A DNA stretch of 64,000 bases from Closterium sp. Naga37s-1 (lineage: Eukaryota; Streptophyta; Zygnematophyceae; Desmidiales; Closteriaceae). The first letter of the stretch is position 1; every line of letters starts with the position of its first letter. The position numbers were made by a program, and so were the translations under genes. Positions 1 through 8,587 of this stretch are shown one piece after another. Below the pieces are notes generated by a model. It worked only from the letters and a program-made list of their open reading frames with translations. It did not search any database and had not been told where the DNA came from. The stretch is from NCBI GenBank assembly GCA_947471745.1, contig CANJKZ010000114.1, forward strand, positions 734,501 to 798,500, written 5' to 3'.

Positions 1-722
1 TACAAATATATGTCAAATGCAATGAATGCATGTACCCCAGCATGTCGCCAGCTCCTTCCATATGCAGCCAGCACAAATGGCGGGCCTAAAACAGGGGAAG
101 TGTAAGCAAAACACCCCTCTTCACTGCCCCCCGCTTCCCACCAATGATAGCATCAAGTGCTACCACTATCACCAAGGTGTAACAAATACCAGACATGGCA
201 AGGCAATGCCAAGTGCTGGCTATGTATCTTAGAAAATAATATATTTGCTATGTATCTTGAAAAAAAAACATTAGTTGTAGCTATATGTTGGCTCCACCAA
301 TGGTATCATCCATAAGCTCTTCACAGTACTGCCTCGTGACATCTGCCATGTGCGCGGATGGAGTGAAGGGGTGGAAGATGAGCTCCGAGCGAATACATAA
401 ACAAATGCCAGGCGTAAAAAGGTGAAAGCATTAGGTAAATGGAACGGAAACACCTGCGATCCAGAGTTGGGAAAGGCTCATTCCAATAAAACAAAAAGGC
501 TCAGCAAGTATTCGTGGATGGATGAATGCCAGGCCGGTACTGTGAGTGTCGAGGGTAGCTCGTGCATGCATCCAGTTGGTGCGTATCCAGATGGTACAAA
601 ATTCCAGATGGCGAGGATAGCATAGAGTGCATGTATGCATGCCAATGAAGTCTTATCACGGCACTCACCTTGCTGCACTGTACAGCACTGCGCAGCAGAG
701 CACCACACCGCACTGCACTCAC

Positions 723-3700
723 CGTGTTGCATGGTCAATGCAGGCTTGGGTTCCGAGAGCGTTCCAACCACCTTGGCTGGTGTGCCCGCCACCATGCTGT
801 GCGTGGAACACGGATGGGGAATGAAGGAGTGGCGTAAGGGAAGGGGCAGTAGTGAAGTTTGGGTCCATGCACGATTGGGTTCCGAAAGAGTGCCCACAAC
901 TTCGGGTGGTGTGCCCGCCAACATGCTGCGATGGCAAAGAAGGTTAAGGGGAAAGCGGGGGGAATATGAAAGCGCAAGTTTGAGTTTTGAGGCGCCCCAT
1001 AGGTTGATGGAAAGCGAATGGGCAAGATTGAGAAAGACAATAACGAAGAACATGTGTGTTTGATTAGGAGTGATTATAACAAGTCATTCAGCCAGCAGCG
1101 ATCACGGAGCCCTCCCATCCCTGAATGGCTCAATGTGGTGCCTTCTGATCTGATGTGGTGCTGTTGAATTCACTCGAAGGCCTGCCTCCAAAGTCACCAG
1201 CCAGCTGTACAAAGCATACCTGTGGGGAGGCACGTCCTTCAGAACGAGCGATCCAGCAGCGATTGTGGAGCTGATGACAACGATGATGCCCGATGCTGAT
1301 GATGGCACTAGCTGTGGTGCTGTGGATACCTGTACCTGTAGTGAGTATACCTGTAGTGAGTATACCTGTAGTGAGTGTACCTGTAGTGAGTATACCTGTA
1401 GTGAGTGTACCTGTAGTGAGTATACCTGTAGTGAGTGTACCTGTAGTGAGTATACCTGTAGTGAGTGTACCTGTAGTGAGTATACCTGTAGTGAATATAC
1501 CTGTAGTGTAGTGAGTATACCTGTAGTGAGTATACCTGTAGTGAGTATACCTGTGAGGAGGAACATCCTTCAACACGAGTGACCCAGCAGCAATCATAGA
1601 GCCCTGCCCGATGCTGATGTTGCCCAACACAGTGCTGTGGGATTAACCATTGAATTGACTTGAGCGCCTGCCACTACCACCACATGCCACCAGCTGTAAA
1701 GAGCATACCTGTGAGGTGGCACGTCCTTGAGAACGAGGGACCCGTCAGCGATCATGGAGCCCTGCCCGATGCTGATGTTGCCCAGCACAGTGATGTCGGA
1801 ATGAGTTGAAGCCCTGCATTGACCACCACCGCCCATGGTCCTATGGCAAAGCATACCTGTGAGGTGGCACATCCTTCAGAACAAGGGACCCAGCAGCAAT
1901 CATAGAGCCCTGCCCGATGCTGATGTTGCCCAGTATGGTCGCCCCCGCCCCGATCAGCACATCCTCCTGGACCTTAGGGTGCCTGTCGCCCGCCTCCTTG
2001 CCCGTGCCTCCTAAAGTAACTCCCTGAGGGGAAGGCAGGTGAGGGATGGATGGAGGATGCAGGGAGAATGAGTAATGTTGCCCAGAACAGTCGTCCTCGC
2101 CCCAATCAGCACGTCCTCCTGGACTTTAGGGTGCCTGTCACCCGCTTCTTTCCCCGTGCCACCCAGAGTCACTCCCTGGTAGATAGAGGAAAGCACGGTG
2201 GGAGGGTGGTGAATGGAGAAAGACATTCAGTGATATCACTCACTCTAACCTGCAATGACCTTTCGAGTCAACTCTATCCTATACCCCACACGATTGGCTA
2301 AAAAAAAAAAAAAAATCCCTCTCTCTCTAACCTGCCGCACTGACACCCTATCCCCCACGATCGCCGTCGTCTCGCCAATCACCACGCCCGTGCCATGGTC
2401 CATCAGAATGCCTCTCTGCTTCCGTGCATGCACACAACTCAGCTACTCAACCACTCTGAACCTCTCTCGCTCTCTCCCAACCTCTCTCACCTGCAGCAGA
2501 GACACCCTATCCCCCACAATTGCAGTTTCTCCAAATACCACGCCCGTGCCATGGTCCATCAGAACGCCTCTGCTGCTGCCTAGCAGACCACACACTGCTG
2601 CAGAACACATTTGAGGCGCCTCAAAAGTCTGCTGCAGCACACACACCCCTTCCATTCCATTTAACCTGCAACAGTGACACCCGAACCTATCCCCCGCAGA
2701 CTTGACTAAAATGTGTTCTTTCCCCCCTTCTCACCTGCAGCAGCGACACCCTATCCCCCACGATCGCTGTCTCCCCAATAACCACCCCCGTGCCGTGGTC
2801 CATGAGAATTCCTCGCCCGATGCGGGCTGCTGGGTGGATGTCCACTGCAAACACCTGCGAGGATTAGGAGGGGTGTTGGGGTGAGGAAGGAGGGGTGATG
2901 GGGTAAAGGGTGAGGTATTGGGAGGGTGTGGGGTGCCATCACATGGTTGCAAGTGCCATGATCCATCAGAATGCCTCGCCCGATGCGGGCTGCTGGATGG
3001 ATGTCCACTGCAAACACCTAAAGACGAGGGAGGGGTGTTCGGGTTGGGGGAGGGGGGGAATGGGTGTGTGCGCGGTGCCATGACATGGCACGCCCATCCC
3101 ATGGTGTGCTGATCCAATCACAACGCCCGTGCCATGATCCATCAGAATGCATCGCTTGATGCGGGCTGCAGGAATGGATGTCCACTGCAACACCTGCGGG
3201 GGAAGAGGAGGGGCGTGGGGAGTAATTGAAGAGGTGTGTGGGCAATGCAATATGATATGACTGTGGTGGTTCAATGGAGGGGCGCTAAATGCAATAACAA
3301 ACAGTGGTTCCAGCTTCCAACCTCAGACATGGCAGCAGAGGATGGCAGCGATTTTTGAGGCGCCTAAAAAAGCTTCCAACCTCACACACGGCAGCAGAGA
3401 ACTGCAGCGCAACCGCCAGGATGCGTCGACCCCGGTTCCCGACTACGCCAGTGTGCTCGCCGGAACAAGAACGCTCCCTGCGCTGATTACACAAAGAATC
3501 GTACCTCGGATATGCGAGACATGCCCTACCTCTGAGATGCCGGACTGCAGGGCAACCGACAGGATGCGTCGACCCCGGCTCCCAATCACGCCACGCCAGT
3601 GTGCTCTCAGAGAGGAACCAGAACCAAGAATCCTATCCCTGCTCTGATTACACCAAAATTCCTATCCTACCTCGGATATGCCAACTGCAGCGCAAGCGCC

Positions 3701-6700
3701 AAGATGCGCTGACCTCGGTTCCACAAGGCATGGGCGATACGGTACGACTGCAAAGCGTGGTATCCCTGGGAGATGAGGGAAGCAGACAGTGAGAGGGAGA
3801 TGGGGGGGAAGTGAGAGGGACACAGGACACAAACAGTTGAGCTGAGTGAATGAGGTCAATGCGGTCAAGGCATGGGCGATACGGTACGACTGCAAAGCGT
3901 GGTATCCCTGAGGGATGGGTGGGCCAATCAAAACAAAGCAGCGATTGTCTATGAGTAGGATAGCTTGGGGAGTAGGGGAGGGGGGCAGGGAGGAGCAAGG
4001 GCCAAGAAAATGATCTCGACATAAACAAGCAGAAAATTGAACTCTGCTTTCTTCCCCTGTCATCATTTTCCACATTTCCAGACCACACCCAGCACCTCCC
4101 GGACAGAAACACACTCAATACTGTGTACACAGTAAACCCCACCTTCCTCTTTCCCTCTCGCCTTGAATTAGAGGAGGGCGTTGGCGTAGGAGCGGCACGA
4201 AGGATCCCCATCCCGATCCCGCGCAGCCACCCAGCATTTTACAGCAGCTCCCACCCAACACCCGCAGCACCTCGCAGCACCACTCTCGTCACCACCACCA
4301 CCATGCAGTACCACTCACCTTGTAATAGAGGAGGGCGTTGGAGTGCTGCATGCACATTGCTTAGTACCTCCTAGCACCACTCCCAACACTGTGCAGTACC
4401 GTGCTGTACCGTGTTGTACCGTGCAGTACTGTGTAGTACCGCGCAGTACCGTGTAGTACCGTGTAGTACTGTGCAATACCACCCACCTTGTAGTAGAGGA
4501 GGGCATTGGAGTAGGAGCGGCACGACGGATCCCGATCCCGCACAGCCTGGCCAACCAGAGCAGGGGAACGTGCCACGTCATCAATGAGGGGCATGAGAGG
4601 GAAAGGGTGGAAGGACGGATATTGCATGGAATGGGATGGGATGGGATGGGATGGGATGGGATGGGATGGGATGGGATGGGGGAGCGATGGGATGTGATGG
4701 GATGAAATGTGGCATGAAATGGAATGGGATGAAGGGAAGAAACATGCATGGCATGGCAGAAAAATGGGTCCACACCACAGGAACAGCACAGGCACCAGTG
4801 GCCCATCCACCAGCAACTACCTATCTGCACTCCCTAGTACCGATCTGCATTACTGTTTTTAGCAGCCACGGGCATATACTGATAGGCTCCCGTTTATAAA
4901 ACAAATAGTATGGGGAGAGATGTCAGCACTCATGACAGCTCCATATCTCAATCTCTCTTGTTTTGTTCCCAAAAAAACAGCAACCCTCACTGTAGCGTTT
5001 GAATCATGCATTCCGAGGCGGTGTGACTGTGAATGGGTCCTGCTGCTCAGCCGTTGCATGATATCGAACTCTGTCAACAGCTTGTTGAACACTCTCACGG
5101 TTCTAGCAAGTCGATTTTTTAGTCGACCAAGAAAAAGCAGTTCTAGCAAGAGCGGTGCACTGATACGCGAAGAATGAATGCACTGATACGAGTCAACAAG
5201 ATTCAAGGAGTGTTCAACGTGATGATGGCAGAGTTGGATATCATGCACCGGCTGACCTCCAAGTACCATCCACAGTAAGGACCGTCTCAGGGAACGCATG
5301 ATGCAAACGGTCTGTCGCGGGTTGCGGGCTGTACGGGAAACAGAACGAGAGAGGTTCAAATTTGGAATTGTGGTGGGTGCAGACGGGCTACCGTTTTGTT
5401 AAGCAGGTTCCACCGAAGGATCTCTCCTCGTACTGCCTGTTTTACGGACGAGAGCCCGTGTTACCAATAGAAGGTCCACAGCTGCTGCCAGCAGGAGCCT
5501 ATCAGGTCCATATCAGGTGCCTATCAGGTGCCTATCAGGTGCCTATCAGGTGCCTATCTGCACCCCCCTATATAGTGACCTATCCACCGGCCCAGCGTCC
5601 TTACACACACACATGCCAACCTACACCCACCTGCACGTCCGCCCTATTAGCTGCTCTGATATTGGGCAGCATGAGCTGAGCACGGAGTCAAGCACGTCCA
5701 TGAGCTGAGCTGCTGAGTTGCCAGTAGCTGCCAGCACAGCTACCTGCCCCAGTAACCCCCAAGTACCAGGGGAGCACAGTGCCAGTCCACACACCCACAC
5801 GTACCTGCACTGCACATCCGCCCTAATAGCTGCTCTGATATTGGGCAGCATGAGCACCGAGTCAAACACGTCCATCAGCTGAGTCGCCAGCAGCGTCACA
5901 GTCAGGCAGACACATGCCACATGCCACATGCCACCACATACCACCTGCCCAAGACGCACCTGCACATCCGCCCTAATAGCGGCTCTGATATTGGGCAGCA
6001 TGAGCACGGAGTCAAACACGTCCATGAGCTGAGTCACGAGTAAATACCCATCTGCACACCTACCCCAGTGGCCCAGGTACCAGGCCAGCCCAACCACACA
6101 CGCACCTGCACGTCCGCCCTGATAGCTGCTCTGATATTGGGCAGCATGAGCACCGAGTCAAACACGCCCATCAGCTGAGTCGCCAGCAGCGTCACAGTCA
6201 GGCAGCACATGCCACATGCCCCACGTGCCTCATACCATATTCCCCTTACCTGCACATCCGCCCTGATAGCCACTCTGATATTGGGCAGCATGAGCACCGA
6301 GTCAAACACGTCCATCAGCTGAGTCGCCAGCAGTGTCACAGTCAGGCAGCACATGCCACATGCCCCACGTGCCTCATACCATATTCCCCTTACCTGCACA
6401 TCCGCCCTGATAGCCGCTCTGATATTGGGCAGCATGAGCACCGAGTCAAACACGTCCATCAGCTGAGTCGCCAGCAGCGTCACGTTCTGCAGGCGATTTG
6501 CGAGAACGAATCCGATAGAGCGCTCGAAGCAGGAGTGGGCGAGGATGGACGCGTAGAGGAAACTGCTCAAGATCGGCTCTCGCTCTGCCTGTACATATAA
6601 GGAGGTGGGGGAGGAAGAATAGGTGGGGAGGGGGAGGGGGAAGGATGTTGGGAAGCAGCGTCACATTCTGCAGGCGGTTGGCCAGCACGAATCTAAGGAA

Positions 6701-7995
6701 GCACTCAACGCAAGGAGTGAGAGAGGATGGACGCGTAGAGGAAGCTGCTCAGAATCGGCTCCCTTTCTGCCGGCAGATTCACACACACATGGAGACGACT
6801 TTTGAGGCGCCTATAACATTCACACACGCAGGGAGGCACGGGAGAAGAGGGGAAGGGTGAGGGAGCACGAAGCCCAGAGAGTGCTCGAAGCGAGAGTGCT
6901 CGAAGCAAGAGTGCTCGTCCTCCATTTTTCCCACTCCCCCTTCCCCACTCTCTCCCCTCCCCCCACCCCACCAACCCCCCCCCCCACCTCTCTCCTCATC
7001 TCGCCTCCCTCTACTCCCCCAACTCTTCCCCCAGCCGCACACCCCCGGCCTGGCTTCCGCGCGGATGGCCGCCCAGATGGGGTCGCTCATCGAGTAGGTC
7101 GCGCTCTCTTTGCTCCCCCTTCCCCCATCCCTCCCCCCATCTATTCCCCCAACCCGCGTACCTCCAGCCTCGCTTCCGCGCGGATGGCGGCCCAGATGGG
7201 GTCGCTCATCGAGTAGTCCGCCCCTCCGCGCGCCCCCGCATCCATCCCCATCGCCCCCGCCATCGCCCCCATGCCTCCCCCCATCGCTCCCCCCATCGCT
7301 CCCCCCATCCCTCTCCCCATTCCTCCCCCCATTCCTCCCCCCATCCCGGCGCTCCCCGCCTCCGCCCCATCCCTTCCCCCTGCGCGCATCCCCCTGCCAG
7401 CCGCGCCGTTCGGGCCCGCGCTTGCCGGCGCAGGCCACGTGGCGGGCCGTGATACGTCGTCCCAGGGAAGGGGGTAAGAAGGGGGGGCTTGGCTGCGGCT
7501 GTGCATATAAGCGGGAAACATCCACGCGGGGTCAACGTCTACACGACTATTACTAGTATTATTATTACCACCACTACTATTATTGGTGTACGCGCCGCGT
7601 AATCCTGTCCATTCATCGTCCATCGACGGCTGTGAGGGTGGTGAGGGAGAGAAGGAGGAGGAAGAAGATGGGGAGTTGACGGAAGGTTGTTGCTTGTCAG
7701 ACGGGAGCGGCCTTCGCGGCGGAATGGACGAAGGTTCGTCTGCGGGGGGGCTGCTGTCGGGCATTTTGGTCGCACGAACTCGCTGGTGCTGTCGTCGTCG
7801 CACGGGTTGTCGCACGATGCGAAGCCTGTTTGTTGGGTTGATCAGCCCGACCGTCTCGAGCGATACGTTGTGGTTCGATACGGTTTGGTGCGGTGAAGTG
7901 CAGAGCGACGCAGTGCGGTTCGACATGGTGAAGTCCCTAGCGCGAGCTGTATGGAAAGGCGACGCACGCAGCGACGTGCTGCCGAGGGCCGCCAT
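723..7995 (-). CDS. SERAT: Serine O-acetyltransferase, plant organellar type (split gene; 3' exon unresolved)
   Basis: Catalyses acetyl-CoA + L-serine to O-acetylserine, the committed step of cysteine synthesis. Seven exons are recognised on the minus strand: 7995-7162, 6588-6394, 4546-4487, 3765-3671, 2854-2735, 2023-1857 and 796-723. Exon 1 codes a long N-terminus (transit-peptide-like start [12 protein letters not shown], then a Gly/Met-rich stretch) ending in [14 protein letters not shown]. Exon 2 has FLYASIL and [10 protein letters not shown]. Exon 5 has [10 protein letters not shown] and [12 protein letters not shown], and exon 6 has GDRHPK plus the hexapeptide-repeat segment [16 protein letters not shown]. 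The catalytic Asp/His of the family (D in VDIHP, H in MDHGTG, RH in DRHPK) are present. Exon 7 codes [22 protein letters not shown]. The ATG at 7995 was chosen because the transit-like region is open from there. Exon 4 is one base short (95 nt where phase requires 96), so the frame breaks unless splicing or a sequencing error explains it. Exon 7 ends in phase 1; acceptors near 590 and 447 would each give a short tail. Confidence 0.85.
857..925 (-). repeat. Acceptor-side partial copy of SERAT exon 7
   Basis: On the minus strand this reads a 3' splice site followed by [17 protein letters not shown], a diverged duplicate of exon 7 ([17 protein letters not shown] at 796-723). It lies upstream of the full exon and has no matching donor, so it looks like a decayed duplicate of the intron-exon junction. 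Confidence 0.75.
968..1031. repeat. Palindrome module flanked by imperfect direct repeat
   Basis: A TTTTGAGGCGCC half-palindrome at about 985-996 lies between two related stretches (968-984 and about 1008-1031, sharing GAAAGCG and CAAG-TTGAG). This is the most decayed member of the palindrome/direct-repeat series described in the findings. Confidence 0.45.
1218..1310 (-). repeat. Donor-side partial copy of SERAT exon 6
   Basis: The minus strand reads [14 protein letters not shown] followed by CAG|GTATGC, the end of exon 6 with its donor. It lies downstream of the full exon and is the leftmost of three donor-side copies, the others being at 1557-1640 and 1715-1800. Confidence 0.75.
1326..1556 (-). 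repeat. 15-bp minisatellite built from a 5' splice site
   Basis: About 14-15 tandem units of a 15-bp repeat. On the transcribed (minus) strand the unit reads CACTACAGGTATACT, so every unit recreates CAG|GTATAC. The array joins directly to the donor end of an exon-6 copy at 1557, whose own junction is CACAG|GTATAC. Units alternate between GTATACTCA and GTACACTCA types, and one unit carries a 5-bp duplication near 1505. It appears to have grown by expansion of the splice-donor region. Confidence 0.9.
1557..1640 (-). repeat. Donor-side partial copy of SERAT exon 6
   Basis: Reads [20 protein letters not shown] on the minus strand and ends in DVPPH plus CAG|GTATAC. Its donor runs straight into the 15-bp minisatellite. 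Confidence 0.8.
1715..1800 (-). repeat. Donor-side partial copy of SERAT exon 6
   Basis: Reads [20 protein letters not shown] on the minus strand, with the exon-6 donor region. It carries an A-to-D change in a hexapeptide turn. It lies just downstream of the full exon (2023-1857). Confidence 0.8.
2080..2180 (-). repeat. Acceptor-side partial copy of SERAT exon 6
   Basis: Reads [19 protein letters not shown] then a changed end (RTTVLGNI) on the minus strand. It copies the 5' half of exon 6 with its acceptor and lies upstream of the full exon. Confidence 0.8.
2318..2570 (-). repeat. Two donor-side partial copies of SERAT exon 5
   Basis: Copies at 2318-2410 ([20 protein letters not shown], with a one-codon insertion) and 2490-2570 ([19 protein letters not shown]) repeat the 3' half of exon 5 and its CAG|GTG donor. 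Both are downstream of the full exon at 2854-2735. Confidence 0.8.
2595..2641. repeat. Palindrome TTTGAGGCGCCTCAAA between direct repeats
   Basis: A perfect 16-bp palindrome at 2610-2625 is flanked by CTGCTGCAGAACACA on the left and CTGCTGCAGCACACA on the right (one mismatch in 15). It is in a SERAT intron between exon-5 copies. Confidence 0.85.
2950..3195 (-). repeat. Two acceptor-side partial copies of SERAT exon 5
   Basis: At 2950-3017 the minus strand reads [20 protein letters not shown], and at about 3130-3195 a more diverged version including [15 protein letters not shown]. Each starts at an AG acceptor and lacks the exon's end. Both are upstream of the full exon. Confidence 0.8.
3312..3409. 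repeat. Palindrome TTTTTGAGGCGCCTAAAAA between about 39-bp direct repeats
   Basis: A near-palindrome at 3352-3370 is bracketed by direct repeats 3312-3350 and 3371-3409, both starting AGCTTCCAACCTCA and both containing GGCAGCAGAG. It lies in the intron downstream of SERAT exon 4. Confidence 0.85.
3395..3600 (-). repeat. Two donor-side partial copies of SERAT exon 4
   Basis: Copies at about 3395-3460 and 3525-3600 repeat the RGRRIL-ALQ part of exon 4 on the minus strand. The 3525-3600 copy keeps the ancestral end SGISE with donor GTAGGG, which shows that the full exon 4 has lost one base just before its donor. Confidence 0.7.
3840..3915 (-). repeat. Acceptor-side partial copy of SERAT exon 4
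   Basis: The minus strand reads CTCAG|GGATACC and then [14 protein letters not shown], matching the start of exon 4 (3765) before diverging. It lies upstream of the full exon. Confidence 0.8.
4147..4345 (-). repeat. Two partial copies of SERAT exon 3
   Basis: About 4147-4215 repeats [15 protein letters not shown] with an in-frame stop near its end, and 4318-4345 repeats the last codons plus donor. Both are downstream of the full 60-bp exon (4546-4487, [20 protein letters not shown]). Confidence 0.7.
4380..4480. repeat. 10-bp degenerate tandem repeat (GTAGTACCGT-type)
   Basis: About ten tandem units of a 10-bp motif around TACCGTGYWG within the intron downstream of SERAT exon 3. Confidence 0.8.
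4629..4681. repeat. (GGGAT)n microsatellite
   Basis: About ten uninterrupted GGGAT units in the SERAT intron 2, followed by degenerate units to about 4735. Confidence 0.95.
5099..5151. repeat. TCGA-TTTTTT-TCGA inverted repeat between direct repeats
   Basis: TCGATTTTTTAGTCGA at 5111-5126 lies between two copies of GTTCTAGCAAG (5100-5110 and 5140-5150). It fits the palindrome/direct-repeat series, with a GTCGAC-like core. Confidence 0.65.
5190..5485 (+). pseudogene. Decayed retroelement integrase fragment in SERAT intron 2
   Basis: The plus strand shows broken pieces LTSKYHPQ, then (after stops and frame changes) NGLSRVAG and a stretch reading [11 protein letters not shown] and [12 protein letters not shown]. 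This order resembles the end of a Ty3/gypsy-type integrase (a -YHPQTDG- motif, then -YGREPVLP-). No LTR or other domain is seen, so it is a relic. The family assignment is inference from motif order only. Confidence 0.5.
5497..5560. repeat. 11-bp tandem repeat (AGGTGCCTATC)
   Basis: Five to six units of AGGTGCCTATC follow directly after the integrase relic, in SERAT intron 2. Confidence 0.9.
5635..6330 (-). repeat. Five donor-side partial copies of SERAT exon 2
   Basis: Units at about 5635-5720, 5810-5895, 5960-6040, 6100-6190 and 6240-6335 each read [18 protein letters not shown] and then [10 protein letters not shown] with a donor, on the minus strand. All lie downstream of the full exon 2 (6588-6394) and lack its first half. 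A few carry indels. The spacing (about 140 bp) shows that exon and intron were duplicated together. Confidence 0.9.
6640..6915 (-). repeat. Acceptor-side partial copies of SERAT exon 2
   Basis: About 6640-6790 repeats [16 protein letters not shown] and, after a frame break, [13 protein letters not shown]; about 6870-6915 repeats short CFEHS-type pieces. They lie upstream of the full exon and are interrupted by a stop. Confidence 0.75.
6776..6836. repeat. ACTTTTGAGGCGCCT palindrome between direct repeats
   Basis: The core at 6798-6812 lies between GATTCACACACACATGGAGA (6776-6795) and a related CATTCACACACGCAGGGAGG just to the right. The right arm of the palindrome is decayed. Confidence 0.75.
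7025..7108 (-). repeat. Donor-side partial copy of SERAT exon 1
   Basis: The minus strand reads [18 protein letters not shown] with a GTGTGC donor, copying the end of exon 1 ([18 protein letters not shown] at 7162 and above). It is downstream of the full exon. Confidence 0.85.
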
Positions 7996-8587
7996 GGTGA
8001 CACGTGGCGAGATACGAATCTTATCGGCCTGACGTGGCGAGTCACACGACAAGGAACAACGACAGGACAAAGAATCACAAAACGCGACGAATTATACGGG
8101 AACTGAGATTAAGCTGCCAGGCTTTAGCCTACTACAAGCTCTATGTAACAAATAGAAGCGGGAAATTACCTCTTTGGCCGAAAGTTAGGTCCCTAGGTCA
8201 CCACGAATTTACTACGCGTATTGTGGTGCTGCTGGTTCCTATGAAACTGCCGAATGCTGCTAGCCTTCACACCGCTGGCGGCGATTATCCTTTCTGTCAG
8301 CATAATCCATTTGCATCGGGACATTCTTGGGAAGATCAGCTCAGAAGCGCGAACCGCATTGCACCGCACCGTCTACTAAAAGAAGTTTTAATCTACCGAA
8401 GGAAACCCTAAGCCGAAACCAACAACCGACGTTCCCGATAACACGCACTCGCTGGAACAGATAACGCGACAGCAATGCTTGCAGATGTTGGGTACAGTCT
8501 CTCAAAGGTAAAACACTAACATTTCACATATATTCAAGCACCCATCAGCTCATTGACCCATTTAGCGCAAACAATGCTTCAGCATAT
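7996..8587. promoter_or_regulatory. Intergenic: SERAT promoter side and PUB49 3' flank
   Basis: About 590 bp without a supported gene. It must hold the SERAT promoter and 5' UTR and the 3' UTR of the next minus-strand gene. I saw no clear TATA box or known motif. Confidence 0.5.

Noticed and set aside
478..1053. 191-aa reading frame on the minus strand
   Set aside because: It reads through an intron and two exon-7 copies of SERAT; only the [10 protein letters not shown] and [10 protein letters not shown] parts are coding-like.
1326..1556. CRISPR-like direct repeats
   Set aside because: Units are contiguous 15-mers without spacers, in a eukaryotic intron.
1265..1630. Repetitive proteins ([26 protein letters not shown]) in several frames
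   Set aside because: Artefacts of the 15-bp minisatellite, which is stop-free in all these frames.
6779..7556. Gly/Arg-rich and Pro-rich frames over SERAT exon 1
   Set aside because: Shadows of the GC-rich Gly/Met-coding stretch; only the frame leading into [11 protein letters not shown] fits the family.
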